64,000 nucleotides of DNA from Ramlibacter monticola (lineage in GTDB: Bacteria > Pseudomonadota > Gammaproteobacteria > Burkholderiales > Burkholderiaceae_C). The notes under the pieces are model-generated. The model was given only the letters and a program-made list of their open reading frames with translations. It had not been told where the DNA came from and did not search any database. Of this stretch, positions 26,231 through 34,482 are shown piece after piece (the stretch's first letter is position 1; every line of letters begins with the position of its first letter). The DNA is taken from contig NZ_JAEQNE010000006.1 of the NCBI RefSeq assembly GCF_016722785.1, forward strand, positions 299,501 through 363,500. Direction: 5' to 3'. The translations under genes and the position numbers were made by a program.

Positions 26231-27229
26231 TCAGGGCTGTTCGCCCCGGACGGCACCCGCCATCGCGCCGAGTTCGCGCACCTGCCGGAGCAGCCGGTCA
26301 GCCTCGCGGCGCGCAGCCTCCGCCTGGCTCGGCGCGCCCGCGGCCTCCGAGATGGCCGCCATCCGCCGCAGCAGGATCTCGCGCTCCTGCAGGGCGCGCA
26401 CGCTGCTGCGCAACGCCAGCTCGCCGTTGTCCGCCTGCGCGCCCTCGAGGCTGCGCACCGTGAACGCGTGCCCGGTGTGGCAGCGAAAGCGCAGGGGGCG
26501 CGAGTGCTTCACCTCGTACAGTCCGCCGCCGCAGTCGGGGCAGGCCAGCCCGGCCGGCTGGGCGATCGCCTGGAGGTTCTCGACCAGGTCCTCGCCCCGG
26601 TTGATTGACACTTCACGGACGACTTCCTCGGGGGCCGGCAGGTCCGGTCCCGGGGGCGCGCTCACCAGCCGGGCGAGCAGCGGGCCGATCCTGGCGGCGG
26701 GCAGCGTGTAGTCCACCTCCACGTGGTCGAGCGCGTTCTGCGGCATCGACGGCTCCTCGGCCGTCGCCGGGTCCTGGACGATGGCGATGCCGCCGCAGTC
26801 CTTGATCGTCCCGAGGCCGGCCGTGCCGTCGTCCATGAAGCCGGACAGGACGATGCCGATCACGCGCGAGCCCCAGGCCAGGGCCGCCGAGCGGAACAGC
26901 GGGTCCACGGCCGGCCGCGTGTGGTTTTCGCGCGGGCCGCGGTTCAGGCGCAGGTAGCGTCCGTCGACCAGCATGTGGTGGTCCGGCGGGGCGATGTGCA
27001 GCACCCCGTTGGTCAGCAACTGGCGGTCGCGCGCATGCACCGCCGGGTGCGGGCCCTTGTTCGACAGCAGTTCGGGAAGCAGGCTGGGCTGGGCACCCAC
27101 GTGGAGGACGATGCACACCGGCGCCGCGAAGCCGGGCGGCAGGGTCTCGGCCAGGACCAGCAGCGGTGCGATACCGCCCGCGGAGGCGCCCACGACGACG
27201 AGGTGGCCGGAGAGGGATTCAGTGGCCAT
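26231..27229 (-). CDS. CheB-type methylesterase with C-terminal zinc-ribbon-like region
   Basis: The 332-residue product has a CheB catalytic domain over residues ~8-195. The motif VVVGASAGG carries Ser16, VLHVG carries His43, and LSGFMDDGTAGL carries Asp134. There is no N-terminal receiver domain, so it is not controlled like classical CheB. Residues ~228-258 hold a CPDC and RCHTGH pair that could bind zinc, followed by an alanine- and arginine-rich helix. It probably demethylates or deamidates receptor-like partners. It lies 69 bases upstream of the CheB-CheR fusion in the same operon. Confidence 0.92.
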   Translation of the reverse strand: MATESLSGHLVVVGASAGGIAPLLVLAETLPPGFAAPVCIVLHVGAQPSLLPELLSNKGPHPAVHARDRQLLTNGVLHIAPPDHHMLVDGRYLRLNRGPRENHTRPAVDPLFRSAALAWGSRVIGIVLSGFMDDGTAGLGTIKDCGGIAIVQDPATAEEPSMPQNALDHVEVDYTLPAARIGPLLARLVSAPPGPDLPAPEEVVREVSINRGEDLVENLQAIAQPAGLACPDCGGGLYEVKHSRPLRFRCHTGHAFTVRSLEGAQADNGELALRSSVRALQEREILLRRMAAISEAAGAPSQAEAARREADRLLRQVRELGAMAGAVRGEQP

Positions 27230-27271
27230 GGCCCATTTTGGGCTTTCCCCGCCCGCGAGGGGGACGATGTA

Positions 27272-27637
27272 TCAGGAGAGGGGGGCGCCGGAGAGCAGGA
27301 CCAGGCAGCGGGACCTCAGCTTGCGGACGCAAGCCGTGTGGTGCTGCCGCACCTCCTCCAGCCGTTCGCGGTCCGTCCCCTCCTCCTGGAACCGCAGTCG
27401 CCACAGCGCATGCACCAGTTCCGCGTGGGCGATCAGCAGTTCGACCCAGGGCGCGCTCAGTTGCGGAAGCGGCAGGCAGTAAAGCCGGATCTCCTCGATC
27501 TGCTCGCTCACGCGCCCATACAGTTCCATGTCAAGCCAGGTGTCGATCATGCGGCCGACGGACACCTCGTATTCTTCCAGGGCGGCTGCCAGCTGGAAGG
27601 CGATGGCATCGAGCGCGGGCGCGTGCGAGGCGGACAT
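27272..27637 (-). CDS. Small helical protein of unknown function heading the CheB operon
   Basis: The product is 121 residues from ATG 27637; a TTG at 27661 would add eight. It is acidic and mostly helical by composition (ALDAIAFQLAAALEEYEVSV, LYGRVSEQIEEIR) and has no membrane segment or recognised domain. It ends 42 bases before the free CheB gene and reads in the same direction, so it is likely the first gene of the signalling operon. A helical adaptor or sensor role is possible but not shown. Confidence 0.6.
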   Translation of the reverse strand: MSASHAPALDAIAFQLAAALEEYEVSVGRMIDTWLDMELYGRVSEQIEEIRLYCLPLPQLSAPWVELLIAHAELVHALWRLRFQEEGTDRERLEEVRQHHTACVRKLRSRCLVLLSGAPLS

Positions 27638-27763
27638 GATGGACTCGTTGAAAGTGTACAAAGCCCTCGCGAGGCAACCTCCGGGATTCCCTTATGGCGC
27701 GCGCCGGGGGCGTGGGAGCCGACGAATGGCGTCCGCGGCACCGCCCTGGCGTCCGTCGCCGCC

Positions 27764-29293
27764 CTAGGCGAACAAGGTCTTGTGCTCGTCGCGCAACAGG
27801 TTCTTCTGCACCTTGCCCATGGTGTTGCGAGGGAGTTCCTGCACGACGAAGCAGCGCTTCGGAATCTTGAAGTTCGCGAGCTGCGACTTCAGCGTGGAGA
27901 TCACCTCTTCGCCGTCGACGCGGGCGCCGGGCTTGGGGATCACGATGGCGACGCCCACTTCGCCGAAGTCCGGATGCGGCACGCCGACCACGGCGCTCTC
28001 GGCGACGCCGGGCAGGTCGTTGATGTAACCTTCGATTTCCGCCGGGTACACGTTGTAGCCGCCGCTGATGATCAGGTCCTTGCTGCGGCCCACGATGGTG
28101 ACGTAGCCCCGGGCGTCGATCCTGCCGACGTCGCCGGTCTTGAACCAGCCGTCGTCCGTGAACTCCTCCTTCGTCTTCTCCGGCATGCGCCAGTAGCCGC
28201 CGAAGACGTTGGGGCCCCGCACCTGGATGCCGCCGATCTCGCCGGCCGGCACCTCGTTGCCCTGGTCGTCGCGCACGCGCAGGCCGACGCCGGGCAGCGG
28301 GAAACCCACGGTGCCGCCGCGGCGCTCGCCGTCCTTCGCGTGGTACGGATTGGAAGTCAGCATGATCGTCTCGCTCATGCCGTAGCGCTCCAGGATCGTG
28401 TGGCCGGTGCGCTCCTTCCACTCGCCGAAGGTCTCCAGCAGCAGGGGCGCGGAGCCGGAGATGAACAGCCGCATCAGGCCGCAGGCCTCCGGCGTGAGCG
28501 TCGGCTCGGCCAGCATGCGCACGTACAGCGTGGGCACGCCCATGAACACGGTGGCATCGGGCATGCGCTCGATCACCTTCTTCGGATCGAACTTCGCGAA
28601 CCAGAGCATGCGGCTGCCATTGAGCAGCGCGCCGTGCAGGGCCACGAACAGGCCGTGCACGTGGAAGATCGGCAGCGCGTGAATGAGGACGTCGCCCTCG
28701 CGCCAGCCCCAGTACGTCTTCAGCACTTCGGCGTTGGACCGCAGATTGCCGTGCGTGAGCATCGCGCCCTTGCTGCGGCCCGTGGTGCCGCTGGTGTAGA
28801 GGATCGCGGCGAGGTCGTCGTCGGTCCTGCGCACCGGTTCCTGCCGGTCGGACTGCTGCGCTGCGCGCTCCAGCAATGAACCGTTGCGATCGTCACCGAG
28901 CGTGAACACATGCTGGGTACCGGCCTGGAAGGCGATCTTGCTGACCCAGCCGAAGTTGCCCGGCGTGCAGACGACGACGGCGGGTTCCGCGTTGCCGACG
29001 AAGTATTCGATCTCGGCCTTCTGGTAGGCCGTGTTGAGCGGCAGGAACACGTAGCCGGCGCGCAGGGTCGCCAGGTACAGCATCATGGCCTCGACCGACT
29101 TCTCCACCTGCACCGCGACGCGGGCGCCCTCCTCCAGGCCCAGCGACTGCAGCAGGTTGGCGATCATGGCCGTGCCGCGGTCGAGGTCGCGCCAGCTGTA
29201 GTGCAGGCCGTTGTCCGTCTCCACGGCGACGCTGTCGAGGTCTTGCGGGAAAGCGGCGCGCAGCGCCGCGAACAGGTTGCGGTTATCCGTCAT
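27764..29293 (-). CDS. matB: Malonyl-CoA synthetase
   Basis: This 509-residue acyl-activating enzyme ligates malonate to CoA with ATP. It has the AMP-binding P-loop YTSGTTGRSKGAML, the ERYGMSET motif, GRSKDLIISGGYNVYP and the catalytic lysine region NTMGKVQKNLL near the C-terminus. The length and the co-occurrence with malonyl-CoA decarboxylase and a GntR regulator fit MatB rather than a long-chain ligase. It is the last gene of the mat operon, 38 bases after the enoyl-CoA hydratase. The ATG at 29293 starts MTDNRNLF. Confidence 0.92.
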   Translation of the reverse strand: MTDNRNLFAALRAAFPQDLDSVAVETDNGLHYSWRDLDRGTAMIANLLQSLGLEEGARVAVQVEKSVEAMMLYLATLRAGYVFLPLNTAYQKAEIEYFVGNAEPAVVVCTPGNFGWVSKIAFQAGTQHVFTLGDDRNGSLLERAAQQSDRQEPVRRTDDDLAAILYTSGTTGRSKGAMLTHGNLRSNAEVLKTYWGWREGDVLIHALPIFHVHGLFVALHGALLNGSRMLWFAKFDPKKVIERMPDATVFMGVPTLYVRMLAEPTLTPEACGLMRLFISGSAPLLLETFGEWKERTGHTILERYGMSETIMLTSNPYHAKDGERRGGTVGFPLPGVGLRVRDDQGNEVPAGEIGGIQVRGPNVFGGYWRMPEKTKEEFTDDGWFKTGDVGRIDARGYVTIVGRSKDLIISGGYNVYPAEIEGYINDLPGVAESAVVGVPHPDFGEVGVAIVIPKPGARVDGEEVISTLKSQLANFKIPKRCFVVQELPRNTMGKVQKNLLRDEHKTLFA

Positions 29294-29331
29294 TGCGTGG
29301 TTCGTCAGGGGGAAGCAGGAAGCTCTTGGGG

Positions 29332-30111
29332 TCAGAAGCGGGGCGGTCGTTTGGCGAGGAAGGCCGAGATGCCCTCGCGGTGCTCGGCGCTGGTGGCGTA
29401 ATCGTACGCCCGCTCCAGCAGGTCCTCCGGCAGGGGCGCCCCGGCCGCCTGCCCGGCCAGCCGCCGGAGCATTCTCTTGTTCATGCGCGCGGCCTGCGGC
29501 GCGAGCTGCGCCACCCGCGCTGCGCTCGCCTCCACTTCCAGCGTGAGGCCTTCGTTGGGCACGACGCGCTGCAGGAAGCCGCGCGCCTTCATCTCGCGCG
29601 CGTCGAGCTGCACGCCCTCGAGCAGCATCTCGCGCAGGGTGGACTCGCCGGCGCGCGCGGCGACCAGCTGCAGCTCGCGCGGCGCCATGGGAAAGCCGAG
29701 CCGGCCGATCGGCGCGCCGAAGCGCGCGGCGGTGCCGGCGATGCGGATGTCGCAGCAGCAGGCGATCTCCAGGCCGGCGCCCATGCAGGCGCCGTCGATG
29801 TGCGCGATCACCGGCACGTCGCAGGCGAGCACGGCCGCGAGCCCGCCCCACACCTCCTCCTCGTGGAAGCGCCGAAGCGCTTCCGGATCGAAGCGGAACG
29901 AGGGGTATTCGGCGATGTCGCCGCCGGCGCAGAAGCTGCCGTTCTCGCCGCTCACGATCACGCAGCGCAGCTGCGCATCCTGCTGGATGCGCAGGAAGGC
30001 TTCGCGCAGCTCGCGCCACATCGCACGCGACATGGCATCGAGCTTGCCGGGGTGCGACAGTGTCAGCCGCCCGATGGGGCCCTGGAGGGCCAGCCGCACC
30101 TGTCCTGCCAT
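29332..30111 (-). CDS. Enoyl-CoA hydratase/isomerase-family protein
   Basis: The 259-residue crotonase-fold protein has the oxyanion-hole segments SFCAGGDIAEYP and DGACMGAGLEIACCCD. The second normally supplies a catalytic glutamate; GLEIACCCD is slightly unusual in its run of cysteines. It lies between the Bug receptor (six-base gap) and matB. Its role within malonate metabolism is unclear: it might be a hydratase for a related dicarboxylate or a decarboxylase-type crotonase. Family assignment is secure, substrate is not. Confidence 0.88.
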   Translation of the reverse strand: MAGQVRLALQGPIGRLTLSHPGKLDAMSRAMWRELREAFLRIQQDAQLRCVIVSGENGSFCAGGDIAEYPSFRFDPEALRRFHEEEVWGGLAAVLACDVPVIAHIDGACMGAGLEIACCCDIRIAGTAARFGAPIGRLGFPMAPRELQLVAARAGESTLREMLLEGVQLDAREMKARGFLQRVVPNEGLTLEVEASAARVAQLAPQAARMNKRMLRRLAGQAAGAPLPEDLLERAYDYATSAEHREGISAFLAKRPPRF

Positions 30112-30117
30112 CTGGCC

Positions 30118-31113
30118 TCAGTCCGCCTTCACGTTGGCTGCCTTCACCACACCGGCCCAGCGCTTGACCTCGCTGTCGATGAAGGCGGCGAACTGCTGCT
30201 GCGACAGGTCCGGGAACTCGGCGCCCTGGCCGGCCCACACGGCCTTCAGCTTCTCGGACTGGATGGCCTTGCGCACTTCATCGTGCATGCGCTGCTGGAT
30301 TTCCGTCGGGGTGCCCTTGGGCGCCCAGATGCCGTACCAGGTGGTGACGGTGTAATCGGGCAGGCCCAGCTCGGAGGCGGCCGGCACGTCCGGGAAGGCC
30401 GGCACGCGCTTGTTGCCCGCGACCATCAGGGCCTTGATGCGGCCGCCCTTGATGTGCGCGGCCGAGGAACCGAGGCCGTCGAACATCAGGTCGGCGCTGC
30501 CGGTGATCAGGTCCTGCAGGGCCGGGCCGGCGCCGCGGTAGGGAATGTGCGTGATGAAGGTCTTGGTCTGCAGCTTGAAGAGCTCGCCGGCCAGGTGGTG
30601 CGAGGTGCCGTTGCCCGCCGAGGCGTAGTTGTACTTGCCGGGGTTGGCCTTGATCAGCGCCAGGAACTCCTTGAAGTCCTTGACCGGGATGCGCTGCGGG
30701 TTCACCACCAGCACCTGCGGCACGCGCGCCACCAGGGAGATCGGGATCAGGTCCTTCTGCAGGTCGTATTCGAGGCGCGGGTAGATCGAGGGCGCGATCG
30801 TGTGGTGCACCGCGCCCATGAAGAAGTTGTAGCCGTCCGGCGCGGCGCGCGAGGCCAGCGTGGCACCCACGGTGCCGCCCGCGCCGCCCTTGTTGTCGAT
30901 CACCAGCTGGTGCTTCGTCTGGTCGGCGAACTGCGCCGCCAGGGGCCGGGCGAATGCATCCGTGCCCCCGCCGGCGGGGAAGGGAACGATCATCTGCACG
31001 GGCTTGGCGGGCCAGGCGGAGCCCTGGGCGTGCACGTAGGGCACCGCGCCGACGGCGCTCGCGGCGGCCGCCGCGCGCAGGACAGCGCGCCGGGTGAGGC
31101 GGGGGGAATGCAT
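30118..31113 (-). CDS. Bug-family (tripartite tricarboxylate transporter) solute receptor
   Basis: The 331-residue periplasmic binding protein begins with a twin-arginine-like signal (LTRRAVLRAAAAASAVG) cut after VHAQG. The mature part follows the Bug pattern: WPAKPVQMIVPFPAGGGTD, NKGGAGGTVGA, ASAGNGTSHHLAGELFK and HIPYRGAGPALQDLI. Such receptors bind carboxylic acids such as malonate, citrate or aromatic acids. No TctA/TctB membrane genes are nearby, which is usual for Bug proteins of Burkholderiales. Its place between malonyl-CoA decarboxylase and matB suggests malonate as ligand. Confidence 0.93.
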   Translation of the reverse strand: MHSPRLTRRAVLRAAAAASAVGAVPYVHAQGSAWPAKPVQMIVPFPAGGGTDAFARPLAAQFADQTKHQLVIDNKGGAGGTVGATLASRAAPDGYNFFMGAVHHTIAPSIYPRLEYDLQKDLIPISLVARVPQVLVVNPQRIPVKDFKEFLALIKANPGKYNYASAGNGTSHHLAGELFKLQTKTFITHIPYRGAGPALQDLITGSADLMFDGLGSSAAHIKGGRIKALMVAGNKRVPAFPDVPAASELGLPDYTVTTWYGIWAPKGTPTEIQQRMHDEVRKAIQSEKLKAVWAGQGAEFPDLSQQQFAAFIDSEVKRWAGVVKAANVKAD

Positions 31114-31174
31114 GTTGTTTGTCTCCTTGGGAAAAGCAGCGTGCGACCGCCTCCCGGCAGGGTCGCACGCGAGC

Positions 31175-32581
31175 TCAACGATACAGGTCTTCGACGGCGC
31201 CTGCTATCGGGATTTCTCCTTGCGACAACATGGTGCGGTGCTTGTCGAGCCGCTTCACGTCGTAGAGGTAGTTCACCATGAGGCCGAAAGACTGCTTCAG
31301 GCCCTTGGCCGACGGATCGCCGGCCCAGTTGAGGCGTTCGACGCGGGCGCCGTTGCCGAGGTGGAAGCGCGCGACCGGATCGACCGGCTTGCCGTCCTGC
31401 AGTTCCTTGCCGAGGTAGCGCGCGGCCCAGGACAGCAGTTCCTGGCGCTCGGCCGACTTCGCCCCGAGCTCCAGCGGCTTGTCCCACGCGGCCAGCCTGT
31501 CGGCCGGCACCTGCTTCGCGACCCAGCCCCGGAAGCCGGGGATCGGCGACAGCGTGCAGAAGGTCTTGAGCTTGGGGAACTCCTCCTTCAGCGTCTCCAC
31601 CACGCGCTTGATCAGCGAGTCGCCGAAGCTCACGCCGCGCAGGCCGGTCTGGCAGTTGCTGATCGAATAGAAGATCGCGGTGGTGGCCTTCGACAGGTCG
31701 GCGGCCGCGGCGGTTTCGTCCAGCAGCGGGGTGATGCAGTCGGAGATGCTGTCGGTGAGCGCGACCTCCACGAAGATCAGGGGATCGCCGTCGAGGCGCG
31801 GATGGAAGAAGCCGTAGCAGCGGCGGTCGCTGTCGAGGCGGTTCTTCAGGTCGCCCCAGCTGCGGATGTCGTGCACCGCCTCGTACTTGATCAGCTTCTC
31901 GAGCAGCGAGGCGGGCGAGTCCCAGGACAGGCGGCGCAGCTCGAGGAAGGCGACGTCGAACCAGGTCGAGAACAGCTGCTCCAGTTCGGCGTCCAGCGGC
32001 AGCAGGCGCTTGTCGGCCTTCAGGTGCGGCAGCAGCTCGGCGCGCAGGTCCACCAGGAAGCGCATGCCCTCGGGGAAGGCGGCGAAGCGTTGCAGCAGGC
32101 GCGCGCGCGGGGACAGCAGCGCGCGGCGCAGGCGGATTTCCGCCGCGCCCTCTTCCGGCGTGCCCTGGGCGGCTTCGTACTGTTCGCGCACGGAGCGGAT
32201 CTTCTTCGGGTCGGGGCCGAACTGCTCGCTCATGAGGAGCCAGGCGTCGCGCTGCTGTTCCGCCGTCGCGGTGCGGTACCAGAGCGAGAAGGCCCTGGCG
32301 CGCCGGCCGCCCTCGACCTCGCTGGCGCGCGGGTCCACGATGGCCTGCAGTTCGGCCAGGGTGCGGCGCAGCACGCGCGGCGACAGCGCCTCCTGGCCGC
32401 GGCGCAGGGTCGCCTGCAGGCGCTCGCGCGTGCTGCGGCCTCCCGGCAGGGCGGGCGCCTCCAATGTCGGGGAAGAAGCCCCGGGTTTGGGCTCCCGCAG
32501 GGTGGCGCCGCCGGCGGCCCTCAGTTCGAAACCGGGCCGCCAGAGGGAGACGCCGCGTGCAATCCAGTCGACGGGACTCAT
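31175..32581 (-). CDS. matA: Malonyl-CoA decarboxylase
   Basis: The 468-residue enzyme converts malonyl-CoA to acetyl-CoA and carbon dioxide. Recognised family segments are the helical N-terminal domain (~80-180), FFHPRLDGDPLIFVEVALT, the catalytic-domain stretch FYSISNCQTGLRGVSFG and the motif ARFHLGNGARVERLNW, which supplies the conserved histidine and asparagine. The first 70 residues are proline-rich and poorly conserved. It is the first structural gene after the regulator and precedes the Bug receptor, the hydratase and matB. Confidence 0.93.
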   Translation of the reverse strand: MSPVDWIARGVSLWRPGFELRAAGGATLREPKPGASSPTLEAPALPGGRSTRERLQATLRRGQEALSPRVLRRTLAELQAIVDPRASEVEGGRRARAFSLWYRTATAEQQRDAWLLMSEQFGPDPKKIRSVREQYEAAQGTPEEGAAEIRLRRALLSPRARLLQRFAAFPEGMRFLVDLRAELLPHLKADKRLLPLDAELEQLFSTWFDVAFLELRRLSWDSPASLLEKLIKYEAVHDIRSWGDLKNRLDSDRRCYGFFHPRLDGDPLIFVEVALTDSISDCITPLLDETAAAADLSKATTAIFYSISNCQTGLRGVSFGDSLIKRVVETLKEEFPKLKTFCTLSPIPGFRGWVAKQVPADRLAAWDKPLELGAKSAERQELLSWAARYLGKELQDGKPVDPVARFHLGNGARVERLNWAGDPSAKGLKQSFGLMVNYLYDVKRLDKHRTMLSQGEIPIAGAVEDLYR

Positions 32582-32627
32582 GGCACCACCTTCGCTGCAA
32601 TGTGGATGAACCGGACGCGAGCAACCC

Positions 32628-33293
32628 TCATGCCAACCTCGGCCGTTGGGCGCGCGCCAGCTCGCGCAGCGCGCTGCGCTGGCGTTGCAGGTGGGTGCGC
32701 ATGGCGGCCTCGGCGCCCTCGGCGTCGCGCGCCTTCAGGGCGGCGAAGACGGCGAGGTGCTCGCTGAGGCTCTGCTCCAGGCGGCCGGGCGCATGCAGCT
32801 GCTGCAGGCGCGCCAGCTTGACGATCTTGCGCAGGTCGCCGATCACCATGGCCAGCCAGCGATTGCCGGCCAGCGCGATGATCATCTCGTGGATCGCGAA
32901 GTTGGCCTGGTAGTACTCGTTGATCCGCCTGGCCCTGGCGTGCTTCGAGAGCTTCTGGTGCAGGTCTTCCAGCACCTGCAGGTCGGCGTCGGTGGCGTGC
33001 TGGGCGGCCTCGAAGGCGCAGCGCCCTTCCAGCAGGGCGAGGACGGGGAAGATCTCGTCGAGGTCCTGCTCGGTCACCTCGTTGACGAAGCAGCCGCGGC
33101 GCGGCTCGTGCCGGACCAGCCCCTCCACGGTGAGCACCTTGAGCGCCTCGCGCAGCGGCGTGCGCGAGATGGCCATCTGCTCGGCGAGCCGCACCTCGTC
33201 GAGGAAGGTGCCGGGGGCCAGCTCGCCCGCGAAGATGCGCTCGCGCAGCTGCGCCGCGACTTCGTCGTGCAGGGAGTTGTGGACCAGGCGCAT
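32628..33293 (-). CDS. matR: GntR/FCD-family regulator of the malonate operon
   Basis: This 221-residue regulator has an N-terminal winged helix (residues ~8-72) with AEQMAISRTPLREALKVL as recognition region. A C-terminal FCD ligand-binding domain follows (EEFP-like start at ~80, HEMII and SEHLAVFAALKARD carrying the metal-site histidines). It is transcribed with and just ahead of the malonyl-CoA decarboxylase gene, the arrangement of MatR in known mat clusters, where it responds to malonate or malonyl-CoA. Autoregulation through the AT-rich element upstream is likely. Confidence 0.88.
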   Translation of the reverse strand: MRLVHNSLHDEVAAQLRERIFAGELAPGTFLDEVRLAEQMAISRTPLREALKVLTVEGLVRHEPRRGCFVNEVTEQDLDEIFPVLALLEGRCAFEAAQHATDADLQVLEDLHQKLSKHARARRINEYYQANFAIHEMIIALAGNRWLAMVIGDLRKIVKLARLQQLHAPGRLEQSLSEHLAVFAALKARDAEGAEAAMRTHLQRQRSALRELARAQRPRLA

Positions 33294-33305
33294 GGCGGGG
33301 CTCGC

Positions 33306-33335
33306 GATAATTTCCTGTAATTACGGATAATTATG
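33306..33335 (-). promoter_or_regulatory. AT-rich promoter/operator of the malonate operon
   Basis: In an otherwise GC-rich region, the motif RTAATT occurs three times at exactly ten-base steps (33307, 33317, 33327), one helical turn apart. The middle copy forms the self-complementary GTAATTAC. The element ends 13 bases before the ATG of the GntR gene, so it overlaps the expected core promoter, where a bound repressor would block transcription. Confidence 0.5.
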
Positions 33336-33430
33336 GACCTCGCCGGCGCGGCGTGGGCGGATTCGATGTAGAAGGAAACCCCTGAAGCGTGTGGGCTCCG
33401 CCGCGCGTTTGCGGGGCGGAAGGGGACTAC

Positions 33431-33451
33431 GCCGGGCAGCCGGTGCCCGGC
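33431..33451 (-). terminator. Stem-loop after lgt
   Basis: GCCGGGCA and TGCCCGGC pair perfectly over eight bases around GCCGG, beginning 14 bases past the lgt stop. There is no U run, so any termination would be weak or protein-assisted. A second imperfect hairpin (TCCGCC/GGCGGA) lies further on, near 33398-33421. Confidence 0.4.
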
Positions 33452-33465
33452 GGGGCGCGCAGGCC

Positions 33466-34299
33466 TCAGCGGGCCGCGGGGCGGCCGGCGGTGTCGTCGC
33501 GGGTTTCGGCCCAGACCCAGATCAGCACGCCGGCGAAGATCATGGGGATGCACAGCCACTGCCCCATGCTCATCTTCATGGCGAGGATGCCCAGGTGGGC
33601 ATCCGGCTCGCGGAAGTATTCCGCCGTGAAGCGGGCGACGCCGTAGCCGACCAGGAAGGCGGCGGAGACCTGCGCCTCCTTGCGCGGCTTGCGGGCGTAG
33701 AGCCACAGCACGATCCACAGCAGCACGCCTTCCAGCAGCAGTTCGTAGATCTGGGAGGGGTGGCGCGGCACGGCGGTACCGCTCTGCGGGAACACCATGG
33801 CCCAGGGCAGGTCGGGGTCGGCCGCGCGGCCCCACAGTTCGCCGTTGATGAAATTGCCGAGACGCCCTGCCCCCAGCCCCGGCGGCACGCAGGGAGCGAC
33901 GAAGTCCATCAGCTGCCAGAACGGTTTGCCGCGGCTGCGGGCGAACCAGATCTGCGACACGATGACGCCGATCAGGCCGCCGTGGAAACTCATCCCGCCC
34001 TGCCAGACGAAGAGGATCTCCAGCGGATTGGCGAGGTAGAAGGCGGGTTTGTAGAACAGGCAGTAGCCGAGTCGCCCGCCCAGCACCACCCCCAGCACGC
34101 CGGCGAAGAGCATGTCTTCCACGTCCTTGCGCGACCACGCGCCGGGCCCCTGGAGGGAGCGGAAGGGTTCGTGCTTGAGGCGCAGGTTCGCCAGCAGCAT
34201 GAAGAGGCCGAACGCGAGCAGGTAGGTCAGCCCGTACCAGTGGATGGCCAGCGGGCCGAGCTGCAAGGCGACCGGATCGATCTTCGGGTGGGTGAGCAT
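33466..34299 (-). CDS. lgt: Prolipoprotein diacylglyceryl transferase
   Basis: This inner-membrane enzyme transfers diacylglyceryl from phosphatidylglycerol to the lipobox cysteine of lipoproteins. The 277-residue product has about seven hydrophobic segments and the family signature [16 protein letters not shown], with HGGLIG upstream and HPSQIYE downstream. ATG 34299 begins [16 protein letters not shown], the usual Lgt start. It is the only cell-envelope biogenesis gene nearby and appears independent of the malonate operon, whose promoter lies 3' of it. Confidence 0.96.
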   Translation of the reverse strand: MLTHPKIDPVALQLGPLAIHWYGLTYLLAFGLFMLLANLRLKHEPFRSLQGPGAWSRKDVEDMLFAGVLGVVLGGRLGYCLFYKPAFYLANPLEILFVWQGGMSFHGGLIGVIVSQIWFARSRGKPFWQLMDFVAPCVPPGLGAGRLGNFINGELWGRAADPDLPWAMVFPQSGTAVPRHPSQIYELLLEGVLLWIVLWLYARKPRKEAQVSAAFLVGYGVARFTAEYFREPDAHLGILAMKMSMGQWLCIPMIFAGVLIWVWAETRDDTAGRPAAR

Positions 34300-34343
34300 G
34301 GGCGCGTATTGTGGCTCAGGGGACGCAGCGTCGGGGCGGAGGC

Positions 34344-34477
34344 GAAAACCCGACAGCCGAACGCAGAGGGCGCAGAGCAATCGCAGAGGACGCAGAAGAA
34401 CATCCATTTGAAAGGAAGTCTTTTCTGCGTCTTCTGCGTACCTTTGCGACCTCTGCGTTCGGCTGTCTGGTTTTTCC
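34344..34477. repeat. Long inverted repeat between the LysR gene and lgt
   Basis: Two arms of ~45-55 bases face each other around a ~25-base centre. The left arm contains GACAGCCGAACGCAGAGG (34352-34369), and the right arm ends in the complementary CCTCTGCGTTCGGCTGTC (34450-34467). The inner parts (CGCAGAAG and CTGCGT) and the outer A and T tracts also pair. The arms are built from repeated GCAGAGG/CGCAGA words. Transcribed RNA could form one large hairpin ending in a U tract on the plus strand. It fills most of the 183-base gap. Confidence 0.8.
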
Positions 34478-34482
34478 CCCTC

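Noticed and set aside
23048..26608. A 1186-codon plus-strand frame antisense to the CheB-CheR-PAS gene
   Set aside because: It is a shadow frame of a GC-rich gene and runs on past the end of that gene without any motif.
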